Below, piece by piece: positions 17,926-26,437 of a stretch of 64,000 bases of DNA. The DNA lies in assembly GCA_943372195.1 (NCBI GenBank), contig CALRXS010000003.1, positions 1-64,000 of the forward strand, in the 5' to 3' direction. Source of the DNA: JAEYZM01 sp943372195. Its GTDB lineage: Bacteria > Bacteroidota > Bacteroidia > Sphingobacteriales > Sphingobacteriaceae. Made by a program: the position numbers and the translations under genes. The stretch's first letter is position 1; every line of letters starts with the position of its first letter. The notes beneath the pieces were generated by a model. It made no database searches. It worked only from the letters and a program-made list of their open reading frames with translations, and was not told where the DNA came from.

Positions 17926-18849
17926 ATGAAGGGAGTTGTTACTAAATCTACAGGTAGTTGGTACCATGTTCGAACAGAAGATGGTAGAGTTTGGCAGTGT
18001 AGAATTAAAGGTAAATTTAGAATCCAAGGAATTAAATCTACCAATCCAGTAGCAGTTGGCGACTTCGTTGATATAGAGATTGAAGATGAAAGCATAAGTC
18101 AAGCAGTAATATATAAGTTGTATGATCGTGAGAATTATATTGTAAGAAAATCAATTAATTTATCGAAGCAGACACACATAATCGCTGCTAATTTAGATCA
18201 AGCAATATTAGTTGCAACTTTAGCGAGTCCGAGAACTTCATTCGGATTTATAGATCGTTTTTTAGTAACTGCCGAAGCATATCATATACCTACTATTATA
18301 GTATTTAATAAAATTGATTTACTTGAGCAAGAAGATTTAGATTATCTTTTTGAGATCAAAAAAATGTATGAGAATATAGGCTACAAAGTAATGCTTTGTT
18401 CAACAATTACATTAGATGGAATTGATGAAATAAGAGGATTAGTTAAAGATAAAAACACCTTAATCTCAGGTCATTCAGGAGTTGGTAAATCTTCATTAAT
18501 TAATTTACTTTTGCCAAATGCAAATTTGAGAACCTCAGAGATTTCTGATGCATCATCTAAAGGAGTACACACTACAACATTTGCTGAAATGTATGATTTA
18601 CCTGATGGTGGAACTATAATAGATACTCCTGGAATTAGGGAGTTAGGAGTCTTTGATTTGAAAGACGAATTGATTTCACACTATTTTCCTGAGATGAGAG
18701 ATGAATTGAAAAATTGCAAGTTCAATAATTGCATGCATATAAATGAGCCAGGTTGTGCTATTAAAAAAGCCGTTGATGAAAATAGAATTTCATTAATTAG
18801 ATTTGAAAGTTATTTAAGTATATTAGCTAAAGAAGACAATAGAAAATAA
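17926..18849 (+). CDS. rsgA: Ribosome small subunit-dependent GTPase A
   Basis: A 307-residue circularly permuted GTPase: N-terminal OB fold (about 1-70), then NKID (G4) before the P-loop GHSGVGKS (182-189) and DTPG (G3), ending in a zinc-binding CKFNNCMHINEPGC segment and a helical tail. RsgA helps late 30S maturation and dissociates from the mature subunit on GTP hydrolysis. The gene starts 3 bp after metF and ends 1 bp before the next gene, which places a ribosome factor in a methionine operon. Confidence 0.96.
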   Translation: MKGVVTKSTGSWYHVRTEDGRVWQCRIKGKFRIQGIKSTNPVAVGDFVDIEIEDESISQAVIYKLYDRENYIVRKSINLSKQTHIIAANLDQAILVATLASPRTSFGFIDRFLVTAEAYHIPTIIVFNKIDLLEQEDLDYLFEIKKMYENIGYKVMLCSTITLDGIDEIRGLVKDKNTLISGHSGVGKSSLINLLLPNANLRTSEISDASSKGVHTTTFAEMYDLPDGGTIIDTPGIRELGVFDLKDELISHYFPEMRDELKNCKFNNCMHINEPGCAIKKAVDENRISLIRFESYLSILAKEDNRK

Positions 18850-18850
18850 T

Positions 18851-19657
18851 ATGATTAAAAGTAAAAATGTAATATGTGTGCTAGGGCTATTTGTACTGCT
18901 AAGTTTCAGCGCTTGTAAAAAAGATGCCCCATTTGTGCCTTTGTTTAGTATAAGTGATGATATAGCATTAGGTAAACAAGTGGAAGCTGAAATAGCAAAA
19001 GATCCTGCACAATTTCCAATTTTAGATTCTGCATCAAACTTACAAGCTTATCAGTTTTTGTATGGTATAAGAAATGAAATATTGAATTCTGGAGCCGTAG
19101 TTTATAAAGATGATTTTCCTTGGAAATTAAGAATTGTGCGTAATGATACTACACTTAATGCTTTCTGTACTCCTGGAGGTTTCATATATGTTTATACCGG
19201 ATTAATTAAATATTTAGATAGTAAAGATCAACTAGCAGGTGTAATCGGACATGAGATGGCGCATGCTGATAGAAGACATACTTCAAGGTCAATGCAAGCT
19301 CAATATGGTGTTATTACTTTATTAAATATTGTATTAGGTAAAGACAATGAAACCTTAACTCAAATTGCAGGTAGTATTTATTTGCTAAAAAATAGTCGTG
19401 ATCACGAATCAGAAGCAGATGACTATTCAGTTAGGTATTTATGTCCGACACCTTACAATGCAGCAGGTGCTTCTGGCTTTTTTCAAAAGTTAATTAATGA
19501 AGGTTATACTGAAAGTAGATTAGCAAGTTTCTTTAGTACACATCCATCGCCAACCAATAGAGTTCAAAATATTAATGAACAAAAAGTTGATTTAGGATGT
19601 TCAGGTACTGGTACATTTGATGCGCAATATGCAGCTTTCAAACAATTAATGCCTTAA
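18851..19657 (+). CDS. M48-family zinc metalloprotease lipoprotein
   Basis: A 268-residue lipoprotein (signal LLSFSAC, lipidated Cys about 23) with the zinc motif H134-E-M-A-H138 and a downstream glutamate ligand in the ESEAD motif. The family includes BepA/LoiP-type periplasmic proteases that degrade or help assemble misfolded outer-membrane proteins. No TPR domain follows, so it resembles LoiP-like short forms. The substrate is unknown. The stop overlaps the dtd start by one base (TAATG). Confidence 0.92.
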   Translation: MIKSKNVICVLGLFVLLSFSACKKDAPFVPLFSISDDIALGKQVEAEIAKDPAQFPILDSASNLQAYQFLYGIRNEILNSGAVVYKDDFPWKLRIVRNDTTLNAFCTPGGFIYVYTGLIKYLDSKDQLAGVIGHEMAHADRRHTSRSMQAQYGVITLLNIVLGKDNETLTQIAGSIYLLKNSRDHESEADDYSVRYLCPTPYNAAGASGFFQKLINEGYTESRLASFFSTHPSPTNRVQNINEQKVDLGCSGTGTFDAQYAAFKQLMP

Positions 19658-20115
19658 TGAGATTAGTAATACAAAGAGTAAAACACGCAAGTGTAGAAAT
19701 AGAAAATAATATCAAGGGCCGAATTAATCACGGCCTTTTGATTTTATTGGGTATAACAAACGACGATGTCTTAGAAGATATTAACTGGCTTAGTCAGAAA
19801 GTTGTAAATCTCCGTATTTTTAATGATGAGAATAATGTGATGAATAAATCACTTATAGATGTTAATGGCGATATATTACTTATAAGTCAGTTTACATTAT
19901 ATGCTCAAACCCAAAAAGGAAACAGGCCATCTTACATAAATGCAGCTAAAGCAGATATTGCTATACCCTTATATCAACAAATGATTTCGAAACTTCAATT
20001 AGATCTAAAGAAAAATATTCAAACCGGAGAATTTGGAGCAGATATGAAAGTTGAACTTTTAAACGATGGCCCGGTTACTATAATAATGGACAGTAAAAAT
20101 AAAACGATATTTTAA
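19657..20115 (+). CDS. dtd: D-aminoacyl-tRNA deacylase
   Basis: A 152-residue DTD of standard length. It hydrolyses D-aminoacyl-tRNAs and glycyl-tRNA(Ala) by a substrate-assisted mechanism. Conserved elements are MRLVIQRVKHASV at the N-terminus, SQFTLYAQTQKGNRPS around the active site, and the Gly-cisPro segment NDGPVTI. It is packed between the M48 gene (1-bp overlap) and the MazG-like gene (no gap). Confidence 0.96.
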   Translation: MRLVIQRVKHASVEIENNIKGRINHGLLILLGITNDDVLEDINWLSQKVVNLRIFNDENNVMNKSLIDVNGDILLISQFTLYAQTQKGNRPSYINAAKADIAIPLYQQMISKLQLDLKKNIQTGEFGADMKVELLNDGPVTIIMDSKNKTIF

Positions 20116-20442
20116 ATGGAAATCGAGAAAGCACAAAAGTTAGTTGACGAGTGGATAAAGGCAAATGGTGTTAGGTATTTTAATGAATTAACAAATCTTG
20201 CAATTTTAACCGAAGAAGTAGGTGAAGTAGCTAGGCTGATGTCTAGAATTTATGGAGAGCAATCATTTAAAGAATCGGATAAGAATAAAGAACTAGCAGA
20301 TGAGTTAGCTGATGTAATGTTTGTTCTAATATGTATAGCTAATCAAACCGGAATTAACTTAACGGATGCACTTCAAAAAAATCTCGACAAGAAAACAAGC
20401 CGTGATTCTGAAAGGCATAAAAACAACGATAAATTAAAGTAA
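20116..20442 (+). CDS. MazG-like nucleotide pyrophosphohydrolase
   Basis: A 108-residue all-helical protein with the metal-binding EEVGEVARL and ELADELADVMFV motifs of the MazG/RS21-C6 superfamily. These enzymes hydrolyse (d)NTPs to monophosphates and are often house-cleaning enzymes; the exact substrate here cannot be read from sequence. It starts right after dtd. Confidence 0.88.
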   Translation: MEIEKAQKLVDEWIKANGVRYFNELTNLAILTEEVGEVARLMSRIYGEQSFKESDKNKELADELADVMFVLICIANQTGINLTDALQKNLDKKTSRDSERHKNNDKLK

Positions 20443-20443
20443 T

Positions 20444-20956
20444 ATGTTTAAGTATTGGAAGGTAATAACATTAACTTTATTTGTTTTATTAGGCTTATTA
20501 TTTTTTTTAAATAAAACAGATAAGAATTTAAAGCTTATTGTTTTCGTTGCCCCAGAATGCCCTATATCTGAAGCTATATTATTAAATCTACAACAAATCT
20601 CTAAAGAATATAACAATGAACTATTACATATACAGCTAGTTATACCCGGTTCATTATATTCTAATGCAGAAGTCGATTCATTTGTTAATATTAATAATAT
20701 AAAATTTGAAGTAATTATTGATTCGAATGCAGAATTAGTAAATAAGTATCAAGCTACCATAACACCAGAAGTTTTTTTAATTTTGAACAATCAAGTTATT
20801 TATGAAGGTGCTGTAGATGATCGGGCTGTTGATAATGAATTTATAAAACAATCAGCTACTGAAAACTATTTAAGTGATGCAATTCAAAATGCTTTAGCGG
20901 GTAAAGAAGTTGTAGTTAAAAAAACAAAAGCCGTCGGATGTTACATAGAGTTATAA
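20444..20956 (+). CDS. Membrane-anchored thioredoxin-fold (redoxin-like) protein
   Basis: A 170-residue protein with one N-terminal membrane anchor (about 5-23) and a thioredoxin-like domain facing the periplasm. Its core is FVAPECPISEAIL, with a single Cys followed by Pro instead of the CxxC pair, and a cis-Pro-type ITPEVFLI strand; it ends AVGCYIEL. The single-Cys pattern matches a redoxin branch that is often found beside or fused to cytochrome c/copper-monooxygenase proteins, and its 3' end overlaps such a gene by 19 bp. A partner role in copper or heme handling is inferred only. Confidence 0.8.
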   Translation: MFKYWKVITLTLFVLLGLLFFLNKTDKNLKLIVFVAPECPISEAILLNLQQISKEYNNELLHIQLVIPGSLYSNAEVDSFVNINNIKFEVIIDSNAELVNKYQATITPEVFLILNNQVIYEGAVDDRAVDNEFIKQSATENYLSDAIQNALAGKEVVVKKTKAVGCYIEL

Positions 20957-22344
20957 TTATTTTAATAGTTTCTATATTTTATCTATCATCTTGTTCAAAC
21001 TCAACGGAGAAAAAATTTGATAATAAAACTGATAGTTTAACAACAGATATAATATTACCTAGTGTTGTTACTTACAATGAACACGTAGCAAATATCATTT
21101 ATGCCAAGTGTGCTACATGCCATCGCCCAGGTGAATCAGCACCTTTCCCATTATTAAGTTATAAAGATGTTTACAGACGAAAAAAAACGATCGTTAAAGT
21201 AACTCATAGTGGTTACATGCCACCTTGGCCTGCTGATAGAACGTATTCTTCATTCGTGGGGGAGTTATATTTAACTAATTATGAAAAAGCAATTATAAAA
21301 AAATGGGTCAATGATGGGGCTAAAGAAGGGGACTCAGAATTTAATAAGCCAATTCCTGTTTTCCCAATAGGTTCTCAAATAGGTAAGCCAGACTTGGTTA
21401 TTAGGTTTCCTAAAAATTTTATAATTGAGGGAAATAATAAAGATCATTATGTGATAATGAAGATACCTTATGAAATTCCTGCTGATAAATATGTTAAGTT
21501 AATAGAATTTGTACCCGGCAATAGAAAGCGAGTACATCATGTAAACGGGTATATGGTAGTTTATGATGCCGGTAAAAAGAAAAGCTTACATAATGGGCAA
21601 TATTTTGTGAATAATTATGAAACAGATATAAAAACTGTTTGGAAAAAGTTAGATATTTTAAATGATGATGGGTCTTATCCATTAAGGATTCCGAGTGCTA
21701 CCAATTATTTACCTGGTGTAGTGCCTGCTGTATACCCTGAAGGGGTAGGAGGTTTTCTAATGAAGAAGCAAGGAGCAATCTTATTGAACGATATTCATTA
21801 CGGTCCGACTTCAAAAGATGAATTTGACAATTCTTATTTCAATGTTTTTTATTCGGATGTTGCACCTAAAAGACGATTCGGTGAATTTCAATTAGGCACA
21901 TACGGGGTTTCTGAAATAAAACCCAAGTTAATGGTACCTCCCGATTCAATTAAAACATTTACAACGCAATATACCGTCCAAGAGGACATTTCTTTAGTAA
22001 CAATTAATCCGCATATGCATTTATTAGGTAAGTCTTTTGTTGCATATGTAATTTCCGTAGATGGGAATATTATTCCCTTAATAAGAATTAATAACTGGGA
22101 TTTTAGGTGGCAGTACTTCTATACATTTAAAAAAATGATAAAAATCACTAAAGGTAGTACAATTCATGTGAGGGCGACCTTTGATAATACACAAAATAAT
22201 CCCTTTAATCCTTATAAACCAGCACGTTGGATTGGTGAAAGAGAAGGAAGTATGAGTACAAAAGATGAGATGTTGCAGTTTATTGTAACTTATTTACCTT
22301 ATCAAGCGGGGGATGAGAATATTAGCTTAGAAAACTATAAATAA
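20938..22344 (+). CDS. Lipoprotein with cytochrome c site and copper type II monooxygenase-like domain
   Basis: A 468-residue lipoprotein (signal YLSSC) with a heme c site C58-A-T-C61-H62 followed by RPGESAPFPL and MPPW, a pattern seen in cytochrome domains attached to DBH-like monooxygenases. The remaining 300 residues show the features of the copper type II ascorbate-dependent monooxygenase fold: VHHVNGY, NDIHYGP and NPHMHLLGK provide candidate copper histidines. The substrate is unknown. It overlaps the upstream redoxin-like gene and ends the metH-led gene string. Confidence 0.8.
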   Translation: MLHRVIIILIVSIFYLSSCSNSTEKKFDNKTDSLTTDIILPSVVTYNEHVANIIYAKCATCHRPGESAPFPLLSYKDVYRRKKTIVKVTHSGYMPPWPADRTYSSFVGELYLTNYEKAIIKKWVNDGAKEGDSEFNKPIPVFPIGSQIGKPDLVIRFPKNFIIEGNNKDHYVIMKIPYEIPADKYVKLIEFVPGNRKRVHHVNGYMVVYDAGKKKSLHNGQYFVNNYETDIKTVWKKLDILNDDGSYPLRIPSATNYLPGVVPAVYPEGVGGFLMKKQGAILLNDIHYGPTSKDEFDNSYFNVFYSDVAPKRRFGEFQLGTYGVSEIKPKLMVPPDSIKTFTTQYTVQEDISLVTINPHMHLLGKSFVAYVISVDGNIIPLIRINNWDFRWQYFYTFKKMIKITKGSTIHVRATFDNTQNNPFNPYKPARWIGEREGSMSTKDEMLQFIVTYLPYQAGDENISLENYK

Positions 22345-22479
22345 TAAGAATAATTCACTAATTATGGTTCATTATCAGTATTTTGGCTTAATATTGAAAC
22401 ATTATTTGGTGTTTCTTGGTTATGAATCTAAGCTTACCAATATTAGTAATGGTCTATTTTCTTTTTAATTTGGCATAGC

Positions 22480-22512
22480 ATTGGCTAGTGCAAGATGATT
22501 TTCGTACATTTG
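22480..22512 (+). promoter_or_regulatory. Candidate promoter of the polysaccharide operon
   Basis: In the 269-bp gap before the Wza gene, TTG (22481-22483) and a perfect TACATTTG (22505-22512) are 21 bp apart, matching the TTTG/TAnnTTTG consensus except for the first base of the -33 element. This leaves a leader of about 100 bases. Further upstream a weak 6-bp hairpin GAAACA/TGTTTC (22396-22415) is the only other structure seen in the gap. Confidence 0.6.
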
Positions 22513-22613
22513 TAAAAATTTTGATAAATGTTCAAATAGAGCAAATCCAAAATAATAACATCTACGTATGTCACTTGAAAAACAGATAAATTAAATAAAA
22601 TATTTTGAAATAC

Positions 22614-23408
22614 ATGTTAAACATGCTCTTTAGTAGAATTTGGATATCCATAAGTATAGTAGTTTTAACTTCTTTATTATTTGTTTCATGCTCTTACAAG
22701 GGTCAAAATTCATTATTAAAAACTAATGAGAAACCTCGTGGAGATCAAGATGTTTACGTAGTTAATAGAAGCACTGTATCTGATACTGGTTATGTTCATA
22801 GAATAAAATCTGGAGACCGTATTGCGGTTAAATTCTTAAATAATTACGATTTAACGAAAAGCACCTTCAATGTAGATGCTAATCCGACTATCGAAGCAGG
22901 TTATGTAGTTGATGGCAATGGTTTTACAAACATGCCATTAGTTGGTAAAGTTCAATTAAGCGGATTAACAAGAGAACAAGCATCTAAAAAGCTAGAGAAG
23001 TTATATTCAACTATTTTAAATAACCCGATTATAGAGGTTTCAATAGTTAGTATTAAAGTAAATGTGTTTGGGGAAGTAGCTCGTCAAGGTAAGTTTTTAA
23101 TTGATAGAGACAACTTAACATTATTAGATTTAATATCTGAAGCTGGTGGGTTGACTACTAAAGCCAAAAAGAAACAAGTAAGAATTATTCGTGGTGACCC
23201 AAATAATCCACAGGTTATAGTCGCTGATTTAACAAAAATCGGTATATTGCGATATCAAGAGTTATTGATACAAGATAATGATATTGTAATTATCGATCAA
23301 CAGAAGGTTTATAAAATAACTGATCCAGTTACAGCTGTAGGTGGTACATTACAGCCATTAATATTGATTCTCAATACTCTTGCAATATTTGCAACTATAT
23401 CGAGATAA
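22614..23408 (+). CDS. Polysaccharide export outer-membrane lipoprotein (Wza/OPX)
   Basis: A 264-residue lipoprotein whose signal (VVLTSLLFVSC) fits an ATG at 22614; a TTG at 22605 would add three residues. It has the polysaccharide-export domain (about 55-150: HRIKSGDRIAVKF, VVDGNGFTNMPLVGKV), an SLBB domain (about 150-210) and a hydrophobic C-terminal helix that could span the outer membrane. Wza-type proteins form the outer-membrane channel for capsule or exopolysaccharide. It opens a 21-gene co-directional run and is followed after 3 bp by its inner-membrane partner. Confidence 0.93.
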   Translation: MLNMLFSRIWISISIVVLTSLLFVSCSYKGQNSLLKTNEKPRGDQDVYVVNRSTVSDTGYVHRIKSGDRIAVKFLNNYDLTKSTFNVDANPTIEAGYVVDGNGFTNMPLVGKVQLSGLTREQASKKLEKLYSTILNNPIIEVSIVSIKVNVFGEVARQGKFLIDRDNLTLLDLISEAGGLTTKAKKKQVRIIRGDPNNPQVIVADLTKIGILRYQELLIQDNDIVIIDQQKVYKITDPVTAVGGTLQPLILILNTLAIFATISR

Positions 23409-23411
23409 TTA

Positions 23412-25868
23412 ATGCAGCAGAATAGTAATCAAGAACAGAATAAGCATATAAGTCACACTTTCCAAGAAATTGATTATATAAGATTATTAAAAATCTTATT
23501 AAGTAGATGGTATTGGGTAGTGGGTTGTGTAATTATAGGAATTGTTTTTGCCTTTATAAATTTAAGGTTTACCCATTCAACTTATCAAAGCTCTGCCTTA
23601 CTTAAATTTGATGATAAAAAAACAGAGATTTCTGAATTAATTAATATTAATAGTTACTACGATCGTAAAGACAAAATTCAATCAGAGATTTATGTTATTC
23701 AATCAAGAACCTTACTTTCGCAAGCTGTAAATAGATTAAATTATCCATATTCATTTTATAGAATAGGAACTGTTTTAGAATCCGAAACTTATCCGAATCA
23801 ACCATGTGAAATAGAAATGTTAAAAATAGATTCAAATTCTATTTTTAACTATAATTTCATTTACAAACAAACAGATAAACTCAAATTCAATTTATCTGTG
23901 TATGCTAACAATGCTTTATTGAGTGAAGCAGAATATTTCTATGGTCAGGAAGTAAATATTGCAGCGAGTAAATTCAGAATTATTAAATCATTATTACCTG
24001 ATGCAGATTTTACCAGTTATCGACTAATTTTTAATCATCCTTCTAATTTATTAGGAAGAGTGATGGGGGGATTGAAAGTACTGGAAGTTGGCAAAGGGGT
24101 TAATATTATGGCTTTAACTTTCACTGATAAAAACCCTGTAATAGCTGCTGATATTTTGAATGCTATAATTTCTGAATATAGAATATTTGATAAAAGTCAA
24201 AAAGGTTTGGCAGCAGCACAAACAATTGAATTTGTTGACGAACAAATGAATCTACTTTCTGAAAAAGTAAAGTATTCTGAACAACTCCTAGAGCAGTACA
24301 AAGTAGGCAATAATATTTTAAACATTGAAGATAATAAAAATATCGCCTACCAAAAATTAAGAGATTTAGAAGTACAGAAGAATTTAATTAATATTCAAAG
24401 TATTGCAATCGATTTATTAGAAGAGCAAATAAAAAATAACAAGGAAACCCTAACTCTGAATTTTACACTTGATGGTACTGAAGATAAACTAATGACAGAA
24501 TTGGTGAATCAAATGAATACCATGTTTAATGAAAGGATCAAAAAGCAAAGTTTGTATGCTGACAATGCAGCACCAATACAAGAAATTGATAGGCAGATAG
24601 AAGAGGCAAAAAAAGCAATCACTTTAAACATTAAAGCTTCAAGAGATAGAAACAATCGTACCATTAAATTTATCGAAAAGCAATTAGCAACCGCTAAAGA
24701 TGAATTAAAATTAATTCCAAGTGCTGAAAGAGATTTAATAAATTTAGAGCGTGATTTTGAGATTAATCAAAAAGTATATTCTTACTTACAAGAGAAGAGA
24801 TTAGAAGCATCAATCGCGAAATCAGCAATTATGCCTTCATCAAATGTTATAGACCCCGCTATTCCGAATTATGGGGCAATATCACCCAATAGTAGTTCTG
24901 TATACTCAACAGCCTTTATTATAAGTCTGTTATTTGGTATAGGGATGATTCTTTTAGCTAGAGTTGTTAATCAAAGAATATTTGATAAAGAAACTGTAGA
25001 GACGATCACTACAGTACCTATTATTGGTGTAATTAGAAACTTCCCTGGAACTATAGATAAGAATTCAAGTCAGATATTAAGTTTAAGTAATCCGAAGTCG
25101 ATGTTCTCTGAATCGGTTCGTTCTGTAAGAACTAACTTAAGCTTTATAGCTTCTGATATTGCAAGTAAAATGATTTGTGTGACTTCTGAAGTTTCAGGTG
25201 AGGGTAAATCCTTTACCGTAATCAATTTAGCAAGTACCTTATCATTAATTAACAAAAAAGTTGTGGTAATAGATGGTGACTTGAGAAAGTCGAAATTGCA
25301 TCATACTTTCAAATTGAAGAATGATTGGGGTTTGACTTCATACCTTTCAAATCAGTGTGACGTTGAAAAAATTATACATCAGACACATGTTGAGAATTTA
25401 TCATTCATTCCGGCTGGTCCAATGCCACCTAACCCTTCAGAATTACTATATTCAGAAAGAATGCGTCAATTGATGAAGGAATTAAAAGAGAGATTTGATT
25501 ATGTATTAGTCGATACTGCACCTATAGGATTAGTATCAGATGCTATACCTTTAGTCAGATCAAGTGATATCAATATTTTCGTATTAAGGTCAGGCGTATC
25601 TACCTATAATGCTGCTTCTATACCAGAGAGGGTTTCTAAAGAATTCGGATTGAATAATTCTGTAATAGTATTAAACGGATTCTCTAATGACCTATTACAC
25701 TCAAGAATTTACTCAAACAATAAAAAAGGAAGTTATGGCTCTGGCCAATATTATTATACAGATTATTCTGCTTATGGTAATAAGAGTTATGGGTATTATA
25801 CTGATGGCTCAGAAGATAGCTTCATAAACAAAACATATAACAAAATCAGGAATCTGTTTAGTAAGTAA
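23412..25868 (+). CDS. Polysaccharide co-polymerase with BY-kinase domain (Wzc-like)
   Basis: An 818-residue inner-membrane protein: Wzz domain with a first membrane helix (about 33-52), long coiled-coil periplasmic stretch, second helix (about 495-515), then a cytoplasmic tyrosine kinase with Walker A (SGEGKS, about 595-601), Walker A' (VVVIDGDLRKS) and Walker B (YVLVDTAPIG). The C-terminal tail has nine tyrosines in 26 residues (about 773-800), the expected autophosphorylation cluster. Such proteins control chain length and gate export through Wza. Sitting next to the Wza gene strongly supports this. Confidence 0.95.
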   Translation: MQQNSNQEQNKHISHTFQEIDYIRLLKILLSRWYWVVGCVIIGIVFAFINLRFTHSTYQSSALLKFDDKKTEISELININSYYDRKDKIQSEIYVIQSRTLLSQAVNRLNYPYSFYRIGTVLESETYPNQPCEIEMLKIDSNSIFNYNFIYKQTDKLKFNLSVYANNALLSEAEYFYGQEVNIAASKFRIIKSLLPDADFTSYRLIFNHPSNLLGRVMGGLKVLEVGKGVNIMALTFTDKNPVIAADILNAIISEYRIFDKSQKGLAAAQTIEFVDEQMNLLSEKVKYSEQLLEQYKVGNNILNIEDNKNIAYQKLRDLEVQKNLINIQSIAIDLLEEQIKNNKETLTLNFTLDGTEDKLMTELVNQMNTMFNERIKKQSLYADNAAPIQEIDRQIEEAKKAITLNIKASRDRNNRTIKFIEKQLATAKDELKLIPSAERDLINLERDFEINQKVYSYLQEKRLEASIAKSAIMPSSNVIDPAIPNYGAISPNSSSVYSTAFIISLLFGIGMILLARVVNQRIFDKETVETITTVPIIGVIRNFPGTIDKNSSQILSLSNPKSMFSESVRSVRTNLSFIASDIASKMICVTSEVSGEGKSFTVINLASTLSLINKKVVVIDGDLRKSKLHHTFKLKNDWGLTSYLSNQCDVEKIIHQTHVENLSFIPAGPMPPNPSELLYSERMRQLMKELKERFDYVLVDTAPIGLVSDAIPLVRSSDINIFVLRSGVSTYNAASIPERVSKEFGLNNSVIVLNGFSNDLLHSRIYSNNKKGSYGSGQYYYTDYSAYGNKSYGYYTDGSEDSFINKTYNKIRNLFSK

Positions 25869-25870
25869 TT

Positions 25871-26377
25871 ATGAGTTCTGATAAATATTTTTGGTATGCA
25901 ATTTATACCAAATCAAGAGCTGAGAAAAAGACTTATTCTCTATTATTACAACGTGGCTTCGAAGTTTATTTGCCACTTCAAAAGAAATTAAAGCAATGGT
26001 CTGACCGTAAAAAATGGGTAGAAGAGCCATTATTTAATTCTTATATGTTTGTTCATGTATCAGAACGTCAATATTACGAAGTACTTCAAACTCCGGGAGT
26101 TGTTAGATATATTACTTTTTCTGGTAAAGCAGCACCCATAAGAGAAGAACAAATTAATTTACTCAAGAGAATATTAAGTTCAGAATCAGAACTTGAAATC
26201 TCAGATCATCAATTTAGTGTAGGTGAAAAAGTCAATGTTGTCGGTGGACCTTTCCACGGCATGACAGGAGAATTAGTTGATTTGAAAAACTCGAAAAGAT
26301 TCATCATCAGATTCGATGAACTGAATAAATCAATAATTCTTAACATCCCAACAGTCTACCTAGAACCATATTTTTAA
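25871..26377 (+). CDS. UpxY/RfaH-like transcription antiterminator (NusG family)
   Basis: A 168-residue NusG paralogue: NGN domain (about 1-105: FWYAIYTKSRAEKKTY, LFNSYMFVHVS, GVVRYI) and C-terminal KOW domain (about 115-168: VGEKVNVVGGPFHGMTGELVD). In Bacteroides, UpxY proteins are needed for full transcription of their own long capsule operons. Its place as third gene, right before the long sugar gene run, fits the same role. The 60-bp spacer that follows has a small hairpin that could be a recruitment or pause site. Confidence 0.92.
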   Translation: MSSDKYFWYAIYTKSRAEKKTYSLLLQRGFEVYLPLQKKLKQWSDRKKWVEEPLFNSYMFVHVSERQYYEVLQTPGVVRYITFSGKAAPIREEQINLLKRILSSESELEISDHQFSVGEKVNVVGGPFHGMTGELVDLKNSKRFIIRFDELNKSIILNIPTVYLEPYF

Positions 26378-26395
26378 TTTATATTTAGGTGTCTA

Positions 26396-26414
26396 TTTAG
26401 TCCGTGTGACTGAA
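26396..26414 (+). promoter_or_regulatory. Hairpin in the spacer after the UpxY gene
   Basis: TTTAGTC/GACTGAA (one T-G pair) forms a 7-bp stem with loop CGTGT, followed by a mini GGC-GAA-GCC hairpin. This 60-bp spacer and the 58-bp one at 36099-36156 are the only sizeable gaps in the sugar operon. A role as ops-like pause signal for the UpxY protein is speculation from position. Confidence 0.35.
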
Positions 26415-26437
26415 CAGGCGAAGCCATGTAAATACAT

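Noticed and set aside
22345..22613. Small gene in the longest intergenic gap
   Set aside because: No frame with a plausible start, length and composition; the gap is best explained as promoter and leader.
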